Shown here piece after piece: positions 43,869 to 52,699 of a DNA stretch of 64,000 bases. The position numbers and the translations under genes are program-made. Each line of letters opens with the position of its first letter. Position 1 is the stretch's first letter. Source of the DNA: Pseudoalteromonas viridis (GTDB lineage Bacteria; Pseudomonadota; Gammaproteobacteria; Enterobacterales; Alteromonadaceae); the NCBI RefSeq assembly GCF_017742995.1, contig NZ_CP072425.1, forward strand, positions 1,116,001 through 1,180,000, in the 5' to 3' direction. The notes beneath the pieces were generated by a model that was not told where the DNA came from, ran no database searches, and saw only the letters and a program-made list of their open reading frames with translations.

Positions 43869-46093
43869 ACCTCCCGCGATTGTGGCGCAAGTACTATCAG
43901 CAATGGCTGTGCGGCATTTGTCTTATCGCCCTTTTTATCCTGCTGCAATTACTGACACTGTCTCCTGCCTCACCTTATGGTGAAGCACTGAAACGTCTGG
44001 AAGGTCTGGGTTATGATCTGCGCCTTAAATCAACCCTGTCTATGCAGTCACGCTCTTTCTTACCGATCGTCATTGTCGATATTGACGAGCCCAGCCTGAA
44101 ACAAGTTGGCCGTTTTCCCTGGAGCCGTCATGTGATGGCGCGCTTGCAATCTCAGCTGGCCGATGCTGGCGTTGCTGTAATTGCCTACGATATCTTGTTT
44201 TCCGAACCGGAATTGAACCCGGCACAACAAGTGCTCGACCACCTCAGCAATACCGCTACGCCAGACGTTGTACAAGCATTAAACGCCCTGGCACCGAGCA
44301 TTGACGCCGATGAGGCATTTGCCAGCCGCCTTCAGGATACAGATACCGTACTTGGTCTGCTGTTTGAACATCAGCCAGAGATCCGGGTGGGCACTTTGCC
44401 TGAATCCATTTTTTTCAGCAGCATTTCTGCCACCGCCTTGCCCGTTCCGGCCTTTGCCGGACATGTCGCGAATGTCACAGAATTACAGCAAAACAGTCCG
44501 GGGAGTGGTTTTATTAACAGCGCACCCGACAGCGATGGGTTCATTCGCAATTCTATGCTGCTGGCCAAGCACCAGGGACAGCTCTATCCGGCACTGGCAC
44601 TGGAAGCTGCACGACTTTATACCATGGCCGAGCAGGTTCAAGTGGTCACTAAGCCCTTTGGTGCTGGGTACAGTGTAGAAGGGATCCGGCTGGGTACAGC
44701 CCTGATACCGACGGATGATTATGGCCGGGTAAATGTGCCTTATCGCGGCCCGGCTTTTAGCTTTCCCTATGTCTCCGCCGCAGACGTGCTGAGTGGTGAA
44801 ATAGACAGCGCCTTGTTTGATCAGGCGATTGTGTTTGTCGGTACGTCTGCCGTTGGTCATGCCGACCTGCGAACAACCCCGGTGGGGGTGCAATACCCAG
44901 GCGTGGAAGTGCATGCAAATGTTCTTGAAGGTCTGGTGTTTCCGGAGCTGTTACCAAGCAGACCAAACTGGATGGATGGCGCCATCATTATGCTATTGTT
45001 ATTGCTGGGCTTCCTGTGCGTTCTAGTGTTACCCAGGCTCGAGGTGCTCGGGATAGCGGTCTTTACACTCTGCCTGAGCGCCTTATTCGTTGCGCTGAGT
45101 ACTTACTTATGGGTTGTCCTCAGGCTGGATTTACCTCAGGTTGCTGTTTTGGCCATGTTAGTCAGCCAGGCAATGATCCTCGGCAGCCTGGGTTTTGTCC
45201 GGGAGCATAAAGAGCGGCTCCAGATCAAATCAATCTTTGACCAATACGTGCCACCGGCCCATATTCAGGCCATGCTGGATAACCCGGACAGCGTTTCTAT
45301 GGAAGGTGAAAAACGCGATATTACCGTGCTGTTCGCCGATATTCGCTCCTTTACCACCATCTCAGAATCCCTCGATGCCGGACGGCTCAAGTCTTATCTC
45401 AATCAGTACTTTTCGCCTATTACGCGGATCATTTTCGAGCATCAGGGCACCATAGACAAATATGTCGGTGATATGGTGATGGCCTTTTGGAATGCTCCCC
45501 TGCCTGTGGCACAACATCCGGAGCTGGCTGTACGCTGTGCCATGGCCATGCAAGAACAGGTGGAGGCACTCCAGGCACCGATGCGCGAGCAGTCTTTGCC
45601 TCCTTTTAAGATTGGCATTGGACTCAATACCGGAGATATGAACGTGGGCGATATGGGCTCTGAGTATCGTCGCGCCTATACGGTACTGGGCGATGCCGTT
45701 AATCTGGGCTCTCGCCTTGAGGGCCTGACCAAGTTCTATGGCGTCGGGATCCTGATCAATGAAACCACCTATGCCCAGTGCCCGGGCCTGATATGTCGCC
45801 CCATTGACAAGGTCAAGGTAAAAGGCAAAAACCAGGCAGTAACCGTGTATGAACCCATTTGTAGCCATGATGCGATATCTCCTGAAATAAGCGATGAGCT
45901 GGAGGCGCATAAGCAGGCCTGGTCACTTTATTTATCACAACAATGGCAGCAGGCACTGTCAGCTTTTACTAAACTTAAAGAGCGCGCACCAGAGCGAAAA
46001 ATTTATACGCTAATGAGCGAGCGGATCTTGATATTACAAGCTGATCCGCCCGGTGCGCAGTGGGATGGCAGTTACACCCATACGTCGAAATAG
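43865..46093 (+). CDS. CHASE2-domain class III adenylate/guanylate cyclase
   Basis: Membrane cyclase of 742 residues. After one N-terminal helix (about 14-34) there is an extracytoplasmic CHASE2 sensor (about 40-365), then three helices (about 375-445), then a class III catalytic domain (about 475-660). Metal-binding Asp is in L-F-A-D-I-R-S-F (about residue 491), with a second Asp in Y-V-G-D-M-V-M-A-F, and the transition-state Asn/Arg region is V-N-L-G-S-R-L-E-G-L. The substrate-specifying Lys/Asp pair can be read as K in T-I-D-K-Y and D in L-G-D-A-V-N, favouring ATP. It would turn an envelope signal into cAMP. Coupled to the hydrolase before it. Confidence 0.93.
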   Translation: MNLPRLWRKYYQQWLCGICLIALFILLQLLTLSPASPYGEALKRLEGLGYDLRLKSTLSMQSRSFLPIVIVDIDEPSLKQVGRFPWSRHVMARLQSQLADAGVAVIAYDILFSEPELNPAQQVLDHLSNTATPDVVQALNALAPSIDADEAFASRLQDTDTVLGLLFEHQPEIRVGTLPESIFFSSISATALPVPAFAGHVANVTELQQNSPGSGFINSAPDSDGFIRNSMLLAKHQGQLYPALALEAARLYTMAEQVQVVTKPFGAGYSVEGIRLGTALIPTDDYGRVNVPYRGPAFSFPYVSAADVLSGEIDSALFDQAIVFVGTSAVGHADLRTTPVGVQYPGVEVHANVLEGLVFPELLPSRPNWMDGAIIMLLLLLGFLCVLVLPRLEVLGIAVFTLCLSALFVALSTYLWVVLRLDLPQVAVLAMLVSQAMILGSLGFVREHKERLQIKSIFDQYVPPAHIQAMLDNPDSVSMEGEKRDITVLFADIRSFTTISESLDAGRLKSYLNQYFSPITRIIFEHQGTIDKYVGDMVMAFWNAPLPVAQHPELAVRCAMAMQEQVEALQAPMREQSLPPFKIGIGLNTGDMNVGDMGSEYRRAYTVLGDAVNLGSRLEGLTKFYGVGILINETTYAQCPGLICRPIDKVKVKGKNQAVTVYEPICSHDAISPEISDELEAHKQAWSLYLSQQWQQALSAFTKLKERAPERKIYTLMSERILILQADPPGAQWDGSYTHTSK

Positions 46094-46103
46094 CAGGTGA
46101 GTT

Positions 46104-47762
46104 ATGGAACAGCATATTCGAAACATCGCAAATAAGATTGAGCAGGCAGGCTCACAAGTCGCATTGCAACATCTGCTCAAACTGGCCATTGAGCTGGCAT
46201 CAGAGCACGATACCGACCGGTTGCTGGAAAACATCCTGCTCTCTGCGATGGAGCTCAGCGCGACCGATGGCGGTACGGTCTATTCCGTATCAGATGACAT
46301 GCAATTGCAGTTTGCCACGCTGATAAACGGGCCTCTGGATCTGCACATGGGCGGTACTTCCAAGCAACCGATCCCCTTCCCTCCCATCCCCATTTATCTG
46401 GAAAATGGTCAGTGTAATGAAAGTGCACTGGTCGCACTGGCTGCGGCAAAACGCGAGGTAATCAAAATAGATGACGTCTATCAATGTGAAGAATATGACC
46501 TTTCGGCGGCGCGGGCAATGGACGCCAAGACCGGGTACCACACTCAGTCTGTACTGACGATCCCATTACTCAATCATGAGCAAGAGCTCAACGGCGTATT
46601 ACAGCTGATTAACCCGCACAGTAAAGGCAAAATAGTCCCGTTTTCTCAGCAGCAAACGGAAATGATTTGCTCTATTGGCGCTCTGGCCGCTGTGGCACTG
46701 ACTAACCGCCAGCTGATTGATGGTATGGAAACGCTGTTTCAAGCCTTTACCCGTTTGATAGCAAAAGCCATTGACGAAAAGTCCCCCTATACCGGAGGCC
46801 ACTGCCGCCGGGTACCAGAGCTCACTATGATGATTGCCGAAGCGGTGCACGAGGCGCAATCTGGCCCCATGGCCGACTTCTCAATGAGCGAAGCCGACAG
46901 GGCCGAGTTGTCGTTAGCGGGCTGGCTACACGACTGTGGCAAGATTGCCATCCCCGAGTATGTGATGGATAAAGCCACTAAGCTGGAGTCGGTGAACGAC
47001 AGAATCGCCCTGATCGACGCCAGAATTGAACTGGCAAAACGGGATCTAGAACTTGACTACACCAAGCGCATACTCCGTTTTGAGCGAGATGATGAACAAG
47101 CACAGGTCAACCAACTAAGTGCGGAGTTAGAAGAAAAACTCACCCAGTTAGAGCAAGATCGACAATTTTTGCGTCATGCCAACATTGGGGGTGAGTTTAT
47201 GCGAGAAGAAGACCAGCAGCGCGTTAAGCGTATTGCCGAGCAAACGTCGGTCCGCATCGGCACAGAGGAACACCCCTTACTGACCGACAATGAAGTCTAT
47301 AATCTGAGTATTGCACGCGGCACATTAACCGCAGAAGAGCGTCAGATCATCAACCGGCACATGGACATCACGCTGGAAATGCTTGAAGCACTCCCTTTTC
47401 CTAAACATTTACGTCGCGTGCCGGAATTTGCTGGCGGTCATCATGAAAAAATGGACGGCACAGGCTACCCAAGAGGACTGACACGCGAGCAGATGTCCAT
47501 ACCCGCCAGGATCATGGCCATAGCAGATATTTTCGAAGCGCTGACAGCAGCAGATCGGCCCTATAAAGATGCCAAAAAGCTCAGCGAGTGCCTATTTATC
47601 ATGGGAAAAATGAAATTGGGTGACCACATAGACCCGGATCTGTTTGACGTCTTTGTTGAATCAAAAGTGTATCTGAAGTATGCCGAGCAGTTTCTGAAGC
47701 CCGCTCAGATTGATGAGGTGATCCACGAAAAGATCCCAGGTTATGAGAAAAAACAGGGCTGA
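46104..47762 (+). CDS. GAF and HD-GYP domain phosphodiesterase
   Basis: Cytosolic signalling protein of 552 residues. A GAF domain (about 20-205) binds an unknown small ligand or a cyclic nucleotide. The HD-GYP domain (about 215-530) has the H-D-C-G-K metal motif (about 276) and G-T-G-Y-P (about 453), where T-G-Y-P stands for the GYP element, plus H-H-E-K-M-D-G. A coiled helical insert of about 100 residues (310-410) lies between the two. HD-GYP enzymes degrade cyclic di-GMP. AGGTGAG precedes the start, 10 bases after the cyclase. A cAMP-binding GAF would let the upstream cyclase control cyclic di-GMP, an attractive but unproven link. Confidence 0.92.
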   Translation: MEQHIRNIANKIEQAGSQVALQHLLKLAIELASEHDTDRLLENILLSAMELSATDGGTVYSVSDDMQLQFATLINGPLDLHMGGTSKQPIPFPPIPIYLENGQCNESALVALAAAKREVIKIDDVYQCEEYDLSAARAMDAKTGYHTQSVLTIPLLNHEQELNGVLQLINPHSKGKIVPFSQQQTEMICSIGALAAVALTNRQLIDGMETLFQAFTRLIAKAIDEKSPYTGGHCRRVPELTMMIAEAVHEAQSGPMADFSMSEADRAELSLAGWLHDCGKIAIPEYVMDKATKLESVNDRIALIDARIELAKRDLELDYTKRILRFERDDEQAQVNQLSAELEEKLTQLEQDRQFLRHANIGGEFMREEDQQRVKRIAEQTSVRIGTEEHPLLTDNEVYNLSIARGTLTAEERQIINRHMDITLEMLEALPFPKHLRRVPEFAGGHHEKMDGTGYPRGLTREQMSIPARIMAIADIFEALTAADRPYKDAKKLSECLFIMGKMKLGDHIDPDLFDVFVESKVYLKYAEQFLKPAQIDEVIHEKIPGYEKKQG

Positions 47763-47831
47763 CAAACGAACGTCAATCAGGGTGTATTGACGAATAGCTG
47801 TGACGACTTGTTGTTTGACAACCCTATATTT

Positions 47832-48004
47832 ATACCAATTTCACTTAATACCTGTTCAATTTGACGGAGCAAATATGACGCTAACTGTGTTAAAAATTTC
47901 TCATTTAGCACCTTTACCTAAGGTATGAGTTCGCAAATTTTTGCCTGGTTATCGAACATATTTTCTCGCCTCAAAATAGAACACTCAATTAATCAAATTG
48001 GTAT
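47832..48004. mobile_element. MITE-like element, copy 1
   Basis: A 173-bp element with terminal inverted repeats ATACCAATTT / AAATTGGTAT flanked by TA-rich bases. It shares almost its whole length with the element at 53753-53914 but has an 11-base longer centre. It encodes no transposase. It sits 70 bases after the HD-GYP gene. Such elements are moved by a transposase encoded elsewhere. Confidence 0.8.
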
Positions 48005-48591
48005 TAGTGGTGAGATTATTATTGTTATTTTAGTTCGGAATACAATTTTCCTGTTACAGCAAGCATAACCTGTGAATGCGATTGATGAATCGGACCAGCG
48101 ACGCAGTGGCAGTAGGACCACTGCATCGCCGGTAATCACTCCCTGACGCTCATCGACCTATCCTTGTAAAAAATCCCAGAGCACTGATACTGCGTGTAGC
48201 AGGCATTCACTCAGTGCGCCCAACACTATTCCTGTTGCTCTCCCTGTGTTGGTCTGGACATTGTTGTTATTATTATTATTTCGCCTGCAAGTTGCATAAA
48301 ACGCAACATAAAACCCCAAAAAAGACAGCAAACCAATTTTGTGGTTTTCATTGAGCTAACACCAGGCACTGCATTTTCGTTCCCTGTGAGCTTGGTACTT
48401 GCTTCTTCCAGTCCTTGCAAGAAACATTGTTGCATGTCGTCCGTCTTACCTGACAGTGCTGGCAAATTGCGCCAGAATGCAAACTCAGTAACAACCTTTC
48501 ATCAATCCCTGTCCGGTTGTTGCTAACTCGGTTGAAAATATAAAAACTTATCTCACTTTTCTAAACAACTGTTACATCTCTTTTTTATAAC
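48005..48591. other. Intergenic region between the MITE copy and the small peptide gene
   Basis: About 590 bases. A 12-bp stem with one mismatch (48098-48109 with 48118-48129) lies here without a T tract. A minus-strand open frame at 48226-48351 (41 codons, M-K-T-T-K-L start) has no ribosome site, so I do not call it a gene. Nothing else was recognised. Confidence 0.45.
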
Positions 48592-48623
48592 TAAAAAAAT
48601 AAGCCTTTATATCAAAGGCTTAT
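48592..48623 (-). terminator. Rho-independent terminator of the small secreted peptide gene
   Basis: Perfect 10-bp stem (48599-48608 with 48614-48623) followed on the minus strand by seven Ts. It begins 31 bases after the stop of the 50-residue peptide gene. Confidence 0.88.
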
Positions 48624-48653
48624 TTATAAAAAAGTAGCTTGGTTAATTATCCA

Positions 48654-48806
48654 TTAAATTTCAGTGTTGTTTTTCATAGGTTTATTGCAATCCTTTCCAA
48701 CACAGATCCAAATAGGAGTGACGGGACTGCTACTTTCTGCATAAGCAGAAAATGGTCCAACGATAGCGAAAAGGGAAATGATGGCTGTACAGATTATTTT
48801 TTTCAC
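48654..48806 (-). CDS. Small secreted two-cysteine peptide
   Basis: A 50-residue precursor starting at GTG with AAAAGGA eight bases upstream and followed by a strong terminator. Residues 1-23 are a classical Sec signal peptide: K-K, a hydrophobic core, and cleavage after A-Y-A. The mature part is only 27 residues, with the compact motif C-V-G-K-D-C (residues 35-40) that could form a disulfide loop, preceded by T-P-I-W-I. The gene lies 94 bases after the stop of the CadC-like regulator on the same strand. I recognise no family. It may be exported as a peptide signal or toxin, or be a periplasmic partner of the regulator's sensor domain. Confidence 0.72.
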   Translation of the reverse strand: MKKIICTAIISLFAIVGPFSAYAESSSPVTPIWICVGKDCNKPMKNNTEI

Positions 48807-48900
48807 ACGAATGATCCTTTTGTTTTTTTAGTAGAGCTAACAAGAAGGCGAGTGCGAGGGTATGTTACCCAAAACATTCGGCCCTCTTTCAGGTATCATC

Positions 48901-51081
48901 TTAGTGGTCTATTTTAATCGTTGCAATAGAGGTGTCGTTTAATTGTACTGACAGAGCAAGTACCTTTTCTCCTGCCTGATCGACAGCGACACTGGGGAAA
49001 AGAGAGTAAAAGCGATCTGCAGAGACGTGATGAGCGCCGGTCCGCCAGTTAAGTTTATGCAGATAAGTGTTGCGATCATCAAATGCCGTCCAGACAATAT
49101 GATCGCCACGAACGTACCAGCGACAAATGTATCTGAAGTCAATCGGGTAATTCAATGGCTTTGCCGGGCCAGTCAGATCGGATAAATAGAACAGTTGTGC
49201 ATCTATCGGCTCTGCAACAATATAGCCACTCCCTGCCGGGCGGATAGAGCGATAGCCAGATATCAGCAGATTGCTGACTTTAGAAGTAATGTCATAGCTC
49301 TGTATTTCCCACTCACCTGCCACATTTACGCCATAATAGATAGCGCCGCCATCTGCACTGAATGCGGCATCACTACTGGTCTCCATCGATGAGGTAATAT
49401 ACTGAACCTGACTGTGTTCAAACGAGTAAAAAGCCAGTTTAGGGCCTTCTTTAAACAAAAAACCGCCAGCCTGGTACGAAACATCCAGTAACTCGATATT
49501 CTCATCAGAGCTATAGTAGGACTCCGTCTCCCGGGTGCTCATCGCCATCCGCCCGATGGTCGTGATCCCACCTTGTAAGTGCATAACCCAGCGATGCTCA
49601 GCGGATTGTTCATCATACAACATCGCGACCACCTGAGGTGCGGTGTTAACTATTTGACTCACTTCAATTTGCTCAGTGAGTTGGTGTTCTATATAGAGGC
49701 GCTTCGCCCGGCTGAATTCTTTTTGTAGCAAGACAATATCTTTGCCATCGTGGGTATCAAAGCCGCGCAGTACATCACCGCGGTCCTCAATCACTTTCGT
49801 ATAGGACCCGGCCAGAGTGTCAATCCGGAAAATCTCTCCCTGACCAATGATCAACAGAGCGGTATTGTCCTGCCATTTGACACCGAACAAGGCACTTTTA
49901 CTGCTGTACATCAGGGTTTCTTCTTTTGTTGCTAAATCAAACAACAAAGCATGGAACTGACCTTTAATCTTTTTAATCAACGCCAGCTTTTGTTTGTCAG
50001 GTGACAAGCCGACATCAAACAGTATTTCGCTTGCATCACTGGGGGCGAGCATACGTATGTACTCACGCGTCTGCAGGTCAAGCGCGTATAGCGTCATCTC
50101 ACTTTCCAGGTCAACTAAAATAGGTAATAGCAACTCTGAAGCATGACGACCACGAGAAGGGTCGCCTACCGTAACCACACCGTCTATCAGCGTGATCCGG
50201 CCAGACTCAGGCTCGGACAAAGTTAACGGCAATAGCTGTACAGAGGTTTTATTACCAACTAAGTCGCTGTATATGATGACCTTATCATTCTGAGCAAACT
50301 GAATAAAAGCGGCATTATTGGCATGATAAGTAAGTTGTCTGATTTTGTTATTTTGCCTGTCGAGCAAATATACCTGCCTGTCTTCATCTATAGACGTACG
50401 ACCCGTAAAGGCGACATATCGACCATCCATAGACACAGATAAGTCATATTTTTCTCCATTGAACTCAGTGAGTTGTTCAAACTCACTGACACTAGCCACC
50501 TGACTGTCCAGCACAAACTGGGTAATGGCGTCGTATTTCGTCCAGCCAATGACAACAGCAATCAGCGTAACCAATATAGTCAATACGTTAAAAAGCTTCC
50601 CTTGTGCATGAGGCGCAGCCTCAGGTTGCTCGACCTGAACCGGTCCGGCAGAAGGGAGGGGCTCAGGCTCAGGGTCGGGCACTGTTTCTGATAACATGTC
50701 ACTCGCGGGAGCGTTGCCGGCTGGCTGTGTGTTTGTTTCAAGCGTATCAACTGGGGTAATCTCACAGACGAGTTTATAACCCCGTTTTGAGACAGACTTC
50801 ACATAACGGGCATTGGCGATATCATCGTCGCCTAAGATCAACCTGAGCTTCTTGACCGCGCTACGTACCGCAGTGTCAGATACAATGCGATCTGACCAGA
50901 CTTCCCGGTGCAGCTCTTCGATATTCACGTATCTGTCGCGATTTTTATATAAATACAGTAACAATGCCATGACCTTAGGTTCAATGGCGACCTCATCGGC
51001 ATCGCGATATAAAACCTGATCGCTCAGATCCAGAACAAATGCTCCGAGTTTTGTCAGTTTAATATCTTTTAACGAAGGCAT
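48901..51081 (-). CDS. CadC/ToxR-like transmembrane regulator with propeller sensor
   Basis: One-component membrane regulator of 726 residues. A cytosolic OmpR-type winged helix (about 8-110, with A-V-R-S-A-V-K-K-L-R and K-R-G-Y-K-L motifs) is followed by a Pro/Glu-rich linker, one membrane helix (about 162-184), then about 530 periplasmic residues forming TolB/WD40-like propeller repeats. It reads an envelope signal and binds DNA without phosphorylation. The ATG at 51081 is preferred over a TTG nine bases upstream. The next gene on the strand encodes a small secreted peptide, so the regulator may sense or control it. Confidence 0.88.
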   Translation of the reverse strand: MPSLKDIKLTKLGAFVLDLSDQVLYRDADEVAIEPKVMALLLYLYKNRDRYVNIEELHREVWSDRIVSDTAVRSAVKKLRLILGDDDIANARYVKSVSKRGYKLVCEITPVDTLETNTQPAGNAPASDMLSETVPDPEPEPLPSAGPVQVEQPEAAPHAQGKLFNVLTILVTLIAVVIGWTKYDAITQFVLDSQVASVSEFEQLTEFNGEKYDLSVSMDGRYVAFTGRTSIDEDRQVYLLDRQNNKIRQLTYHANNAAFIQFAQNDKVIIYSDLVGNKTSVQLLPLTLSEPESGRITLIDGVVTVGDPSRGRHASELLLPILVDLESEMTLYALDLQTREYIRMLAPSDASEILFDVGLSPDKQKLALIKKIKGQFHALLFDLATKEETLMYSSKSALFGVKWQDNTALLIIGQGEIFRIDTLAGSYTKVIEDRGDVLRGFDTHDGKDIVLLQKEFSRAKRLYIEHQLTEQIEVSQIVNTAPQVVAMLYDEQSAEHRWVMHLQGGITTIGRMAMSTRETESYYSSDENIELLDVSYQAGGFLFKEGPKLAFYSFEHSQVQYITSSMETSSDAAFSADGGAIYYGVNVAGEWEIQSYDITSKVSNLLISGYRSIRPAGSGYIVAEPIDAQLFYLSDLTGPAKPLNYPIDFRYICRWYVRGDHIVWTAFDDRNTYLHKLNWRTGAHHVSADRFYSLFPSVAVDQAGEKVLALSVQLNDTSIATIKIDH

Positions 51082-51401
51082 GGCATCCAATCAAAGCGGT
51101 TCACTTTCCAATAATTGACAGACGATAAACGAGCCCAACCAAGTGTCTACTCAGGGCCAATGAAGTCACCTCAGGCAAGGTATTATTTCAATAAAAAAGA
51201 GTATTTTATAATTTCAAATCATCACAGTGCACTAGACTAACAGGGAAAAGAAACGAAGTTCAACAAAAACCCGACAATATCGGCTCCCTAAGCGTTAAAA
51301 GCTGTTACAAACATGACAAATTATTTCAAAAATAGAAATTTTATGCTGTTGCCAGCCATATTTCATTAATTTATGTTCAGCGCCTGAAAGGCAACGCTTG
51401 T
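51082..51401. other. Intergenic region before the CadC-like gene
   Basis: About 320 AT-rich bases upstream of the regulator. An imperfect hairpin near 51377-51397 may terminate the propeller lipoprotein gene. No gene or strong consensus promoter was found. Confidence 0.5.
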
Positions 51402-52613
51402 TTATTGTTCGCCACGTTGGTGAGTGCATACATTGGCGTAGATATGCAGTGCATCACTTTTGGCAAAACTGACCACCACCTGAGTGGGGGAGAAAAAAGC
51501 CGCTGAGGTTGGCGATTGTGCCCCCGCGACATTGATCAGCTCAGAAAACCCCCAGCGCCCATTTGACTGGAGAGCAAACACATTGACCTGATCGCTCGAC
51601 TCAGACAGTGCCAGCATACAGTGTCCGTCAGGTGAAAAGACTATGCGCGTTACACCTGACAGCGGCTGGGGATTTGCAACGCTAAGCTGCTCGAGCAGTA
51701 TAAAGCGCCCGGCGGGGTTCTGCTGGTAATGATAAACACCTGATTGCGTTGTCACCATCAAGCCGCCGGCCTCTGGTACAAAAGTCACAAACACGGGTTC
51801 AGTCAGTGTTGTATGTGGTTTATCCGGTAAGATGTGTTGCAAAGCAAGAGGTTGCAACATCCCCGCTTTGAATATGGCGACCTGGTTGGCCTGCATACCA
51901 GCTACCGCGACCAGGCTTTCATCTGGTGACATAGCAACCGACACGGCCCCTGCCAGCGCTTTAACCTGACTGGCGCGAAGGATCTGTTTCACACTCAGCT
52001 TATCCTGCGTTGATGTCACTTTGACCAGGGCCTGTGACATATTGGACGCCACGTAGCTGCTCCCACTTCGACTACCGGCAATGGCATAAGGGCCAAGGAG
52101 CGCCAGCGTATCTTCCTGTGCTGAAATGGGTTTACTTTGCTTAAATACCCGCTGAATATCGATTCGATCGGTTAAATAAGACAATAAACGTAGTGATGTA
52201 TTGTCCTGCAAACGAAACTGCGCAACCGCACCACTATAAAAGCTGACCACCTGGATATCCCGATTGGCACCAGAAAATGTCATATCCGATGCCCCCACCA
52301 AAGCACCGTGCGCCTCATTGCCCGACATGATGTCCAGCATAGTCAGTGATAAATCCTCAGCTACACGATAAACAGCCAGGGCATCGTCATCCGCACTGAC
52401 CGCAAACAACACCCTGCGGGTCTCATCGAATAGCAGGCGGCGCACATTGTCCAGTCCATCTATGCCGTTTTGATTATCTGTGTAGCGATGCACCAAAGAT
52501 ACATCAGCTACTTGCTCATCAGTCGTTACGCATCCAGCAATCAGGCCTGTGTTACCAAGCGCGAACAGCAGACCTGAAAGACAGAGCCTTAAGTTTCGGT
52601 TCTTAAAAAGCAT
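51402..52613 (-). CDS. Beta-propeller lipoprotein
   Basis: Envelope lipoprotein of 403 residues. The lipobox I-A-G-C gives the lipidated Cys at residue 28. The remainder forms a seven-bladed propeller of the lactonase/WD40 type, seen as repeated blocks such as R-R-L-L-F-D-E-T-R-R-V-L-F-A-V, V-A-M-S-P-D-E-S-L-V-A-V and I-V-F-S-P-D-G-H-C-M-L-A-L. No catalytic residues can be identified. AAGGTG precedes the ATG. Gluconolactonase-like enzymes share this fold, but a binding or scaffold role is as likely. It is upstream of the CadC-like gene, with its own transcription unit. Confidence 0.8.
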   Translation of the reverse strand: MLFKNRNLRLCLSGLLFALGNTGLIAGCVTTDEQVADVSLVHRYTDNQNGIDGLDNVRRLLFDETRRVLFAVSADDDALAVYRVAEDLSLTMLDIMSGNEAHGALVGASDMTFSGANRDIQVVSFYSGAVAQFRLQDNTSLRLLSYLTDRIDIQRVFKQSKPISAQEDTLALLGPYAIAGSRSGSSYVASNMSQALVKVTSTQDKLSVKQILRASQVKALAGAVSVAMSPDESLVAVAGMQANQVAIFKAGMLQPLALQHILPDKPHTTLTEPVFVTFVPEAGGLMVTTQSGVYHYQQNPAGRFILLEQLSVANPQPLSGVTRIVFSPDGHCMLALSESSDQVNVFALQSNGRWGFSELINVAGAQSPTSAAFFSPTQVVVSFAKSDALHIYANVCTHQRGEQ

Positions 52614-52664
52614 AATGCACCTTCAGATCAGATAGGTAAGTATTTGTTCTATATTTAAATAGTA

Positions 52665-52691
52665 TAAGGTCATGCCAAAGGCATGACCTTA
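52665..52691 (-). terminator. Hairpin terminator of rsgA
   Basis: Perfect 12-bp stem (52665-52676 with 52680-52691) with a 3-base loop, nine bases after the rsgA stop. The tail on the minus strand is AT-rich rather than a T run. Confidence 0.75.
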
Positions 52692-52699
52692 ACCCCGAA

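Noticed and set aside
48226..48351. 41-codon minus-strand frame (M-K-T-T-K-L...) preceded by an 8-codon frame
   Set aside because: The start has no ribosome site and the hydrophobic stretch is not a good signal peptide. Only the tiny frame before it has AGGGA. Kept as intergenic.
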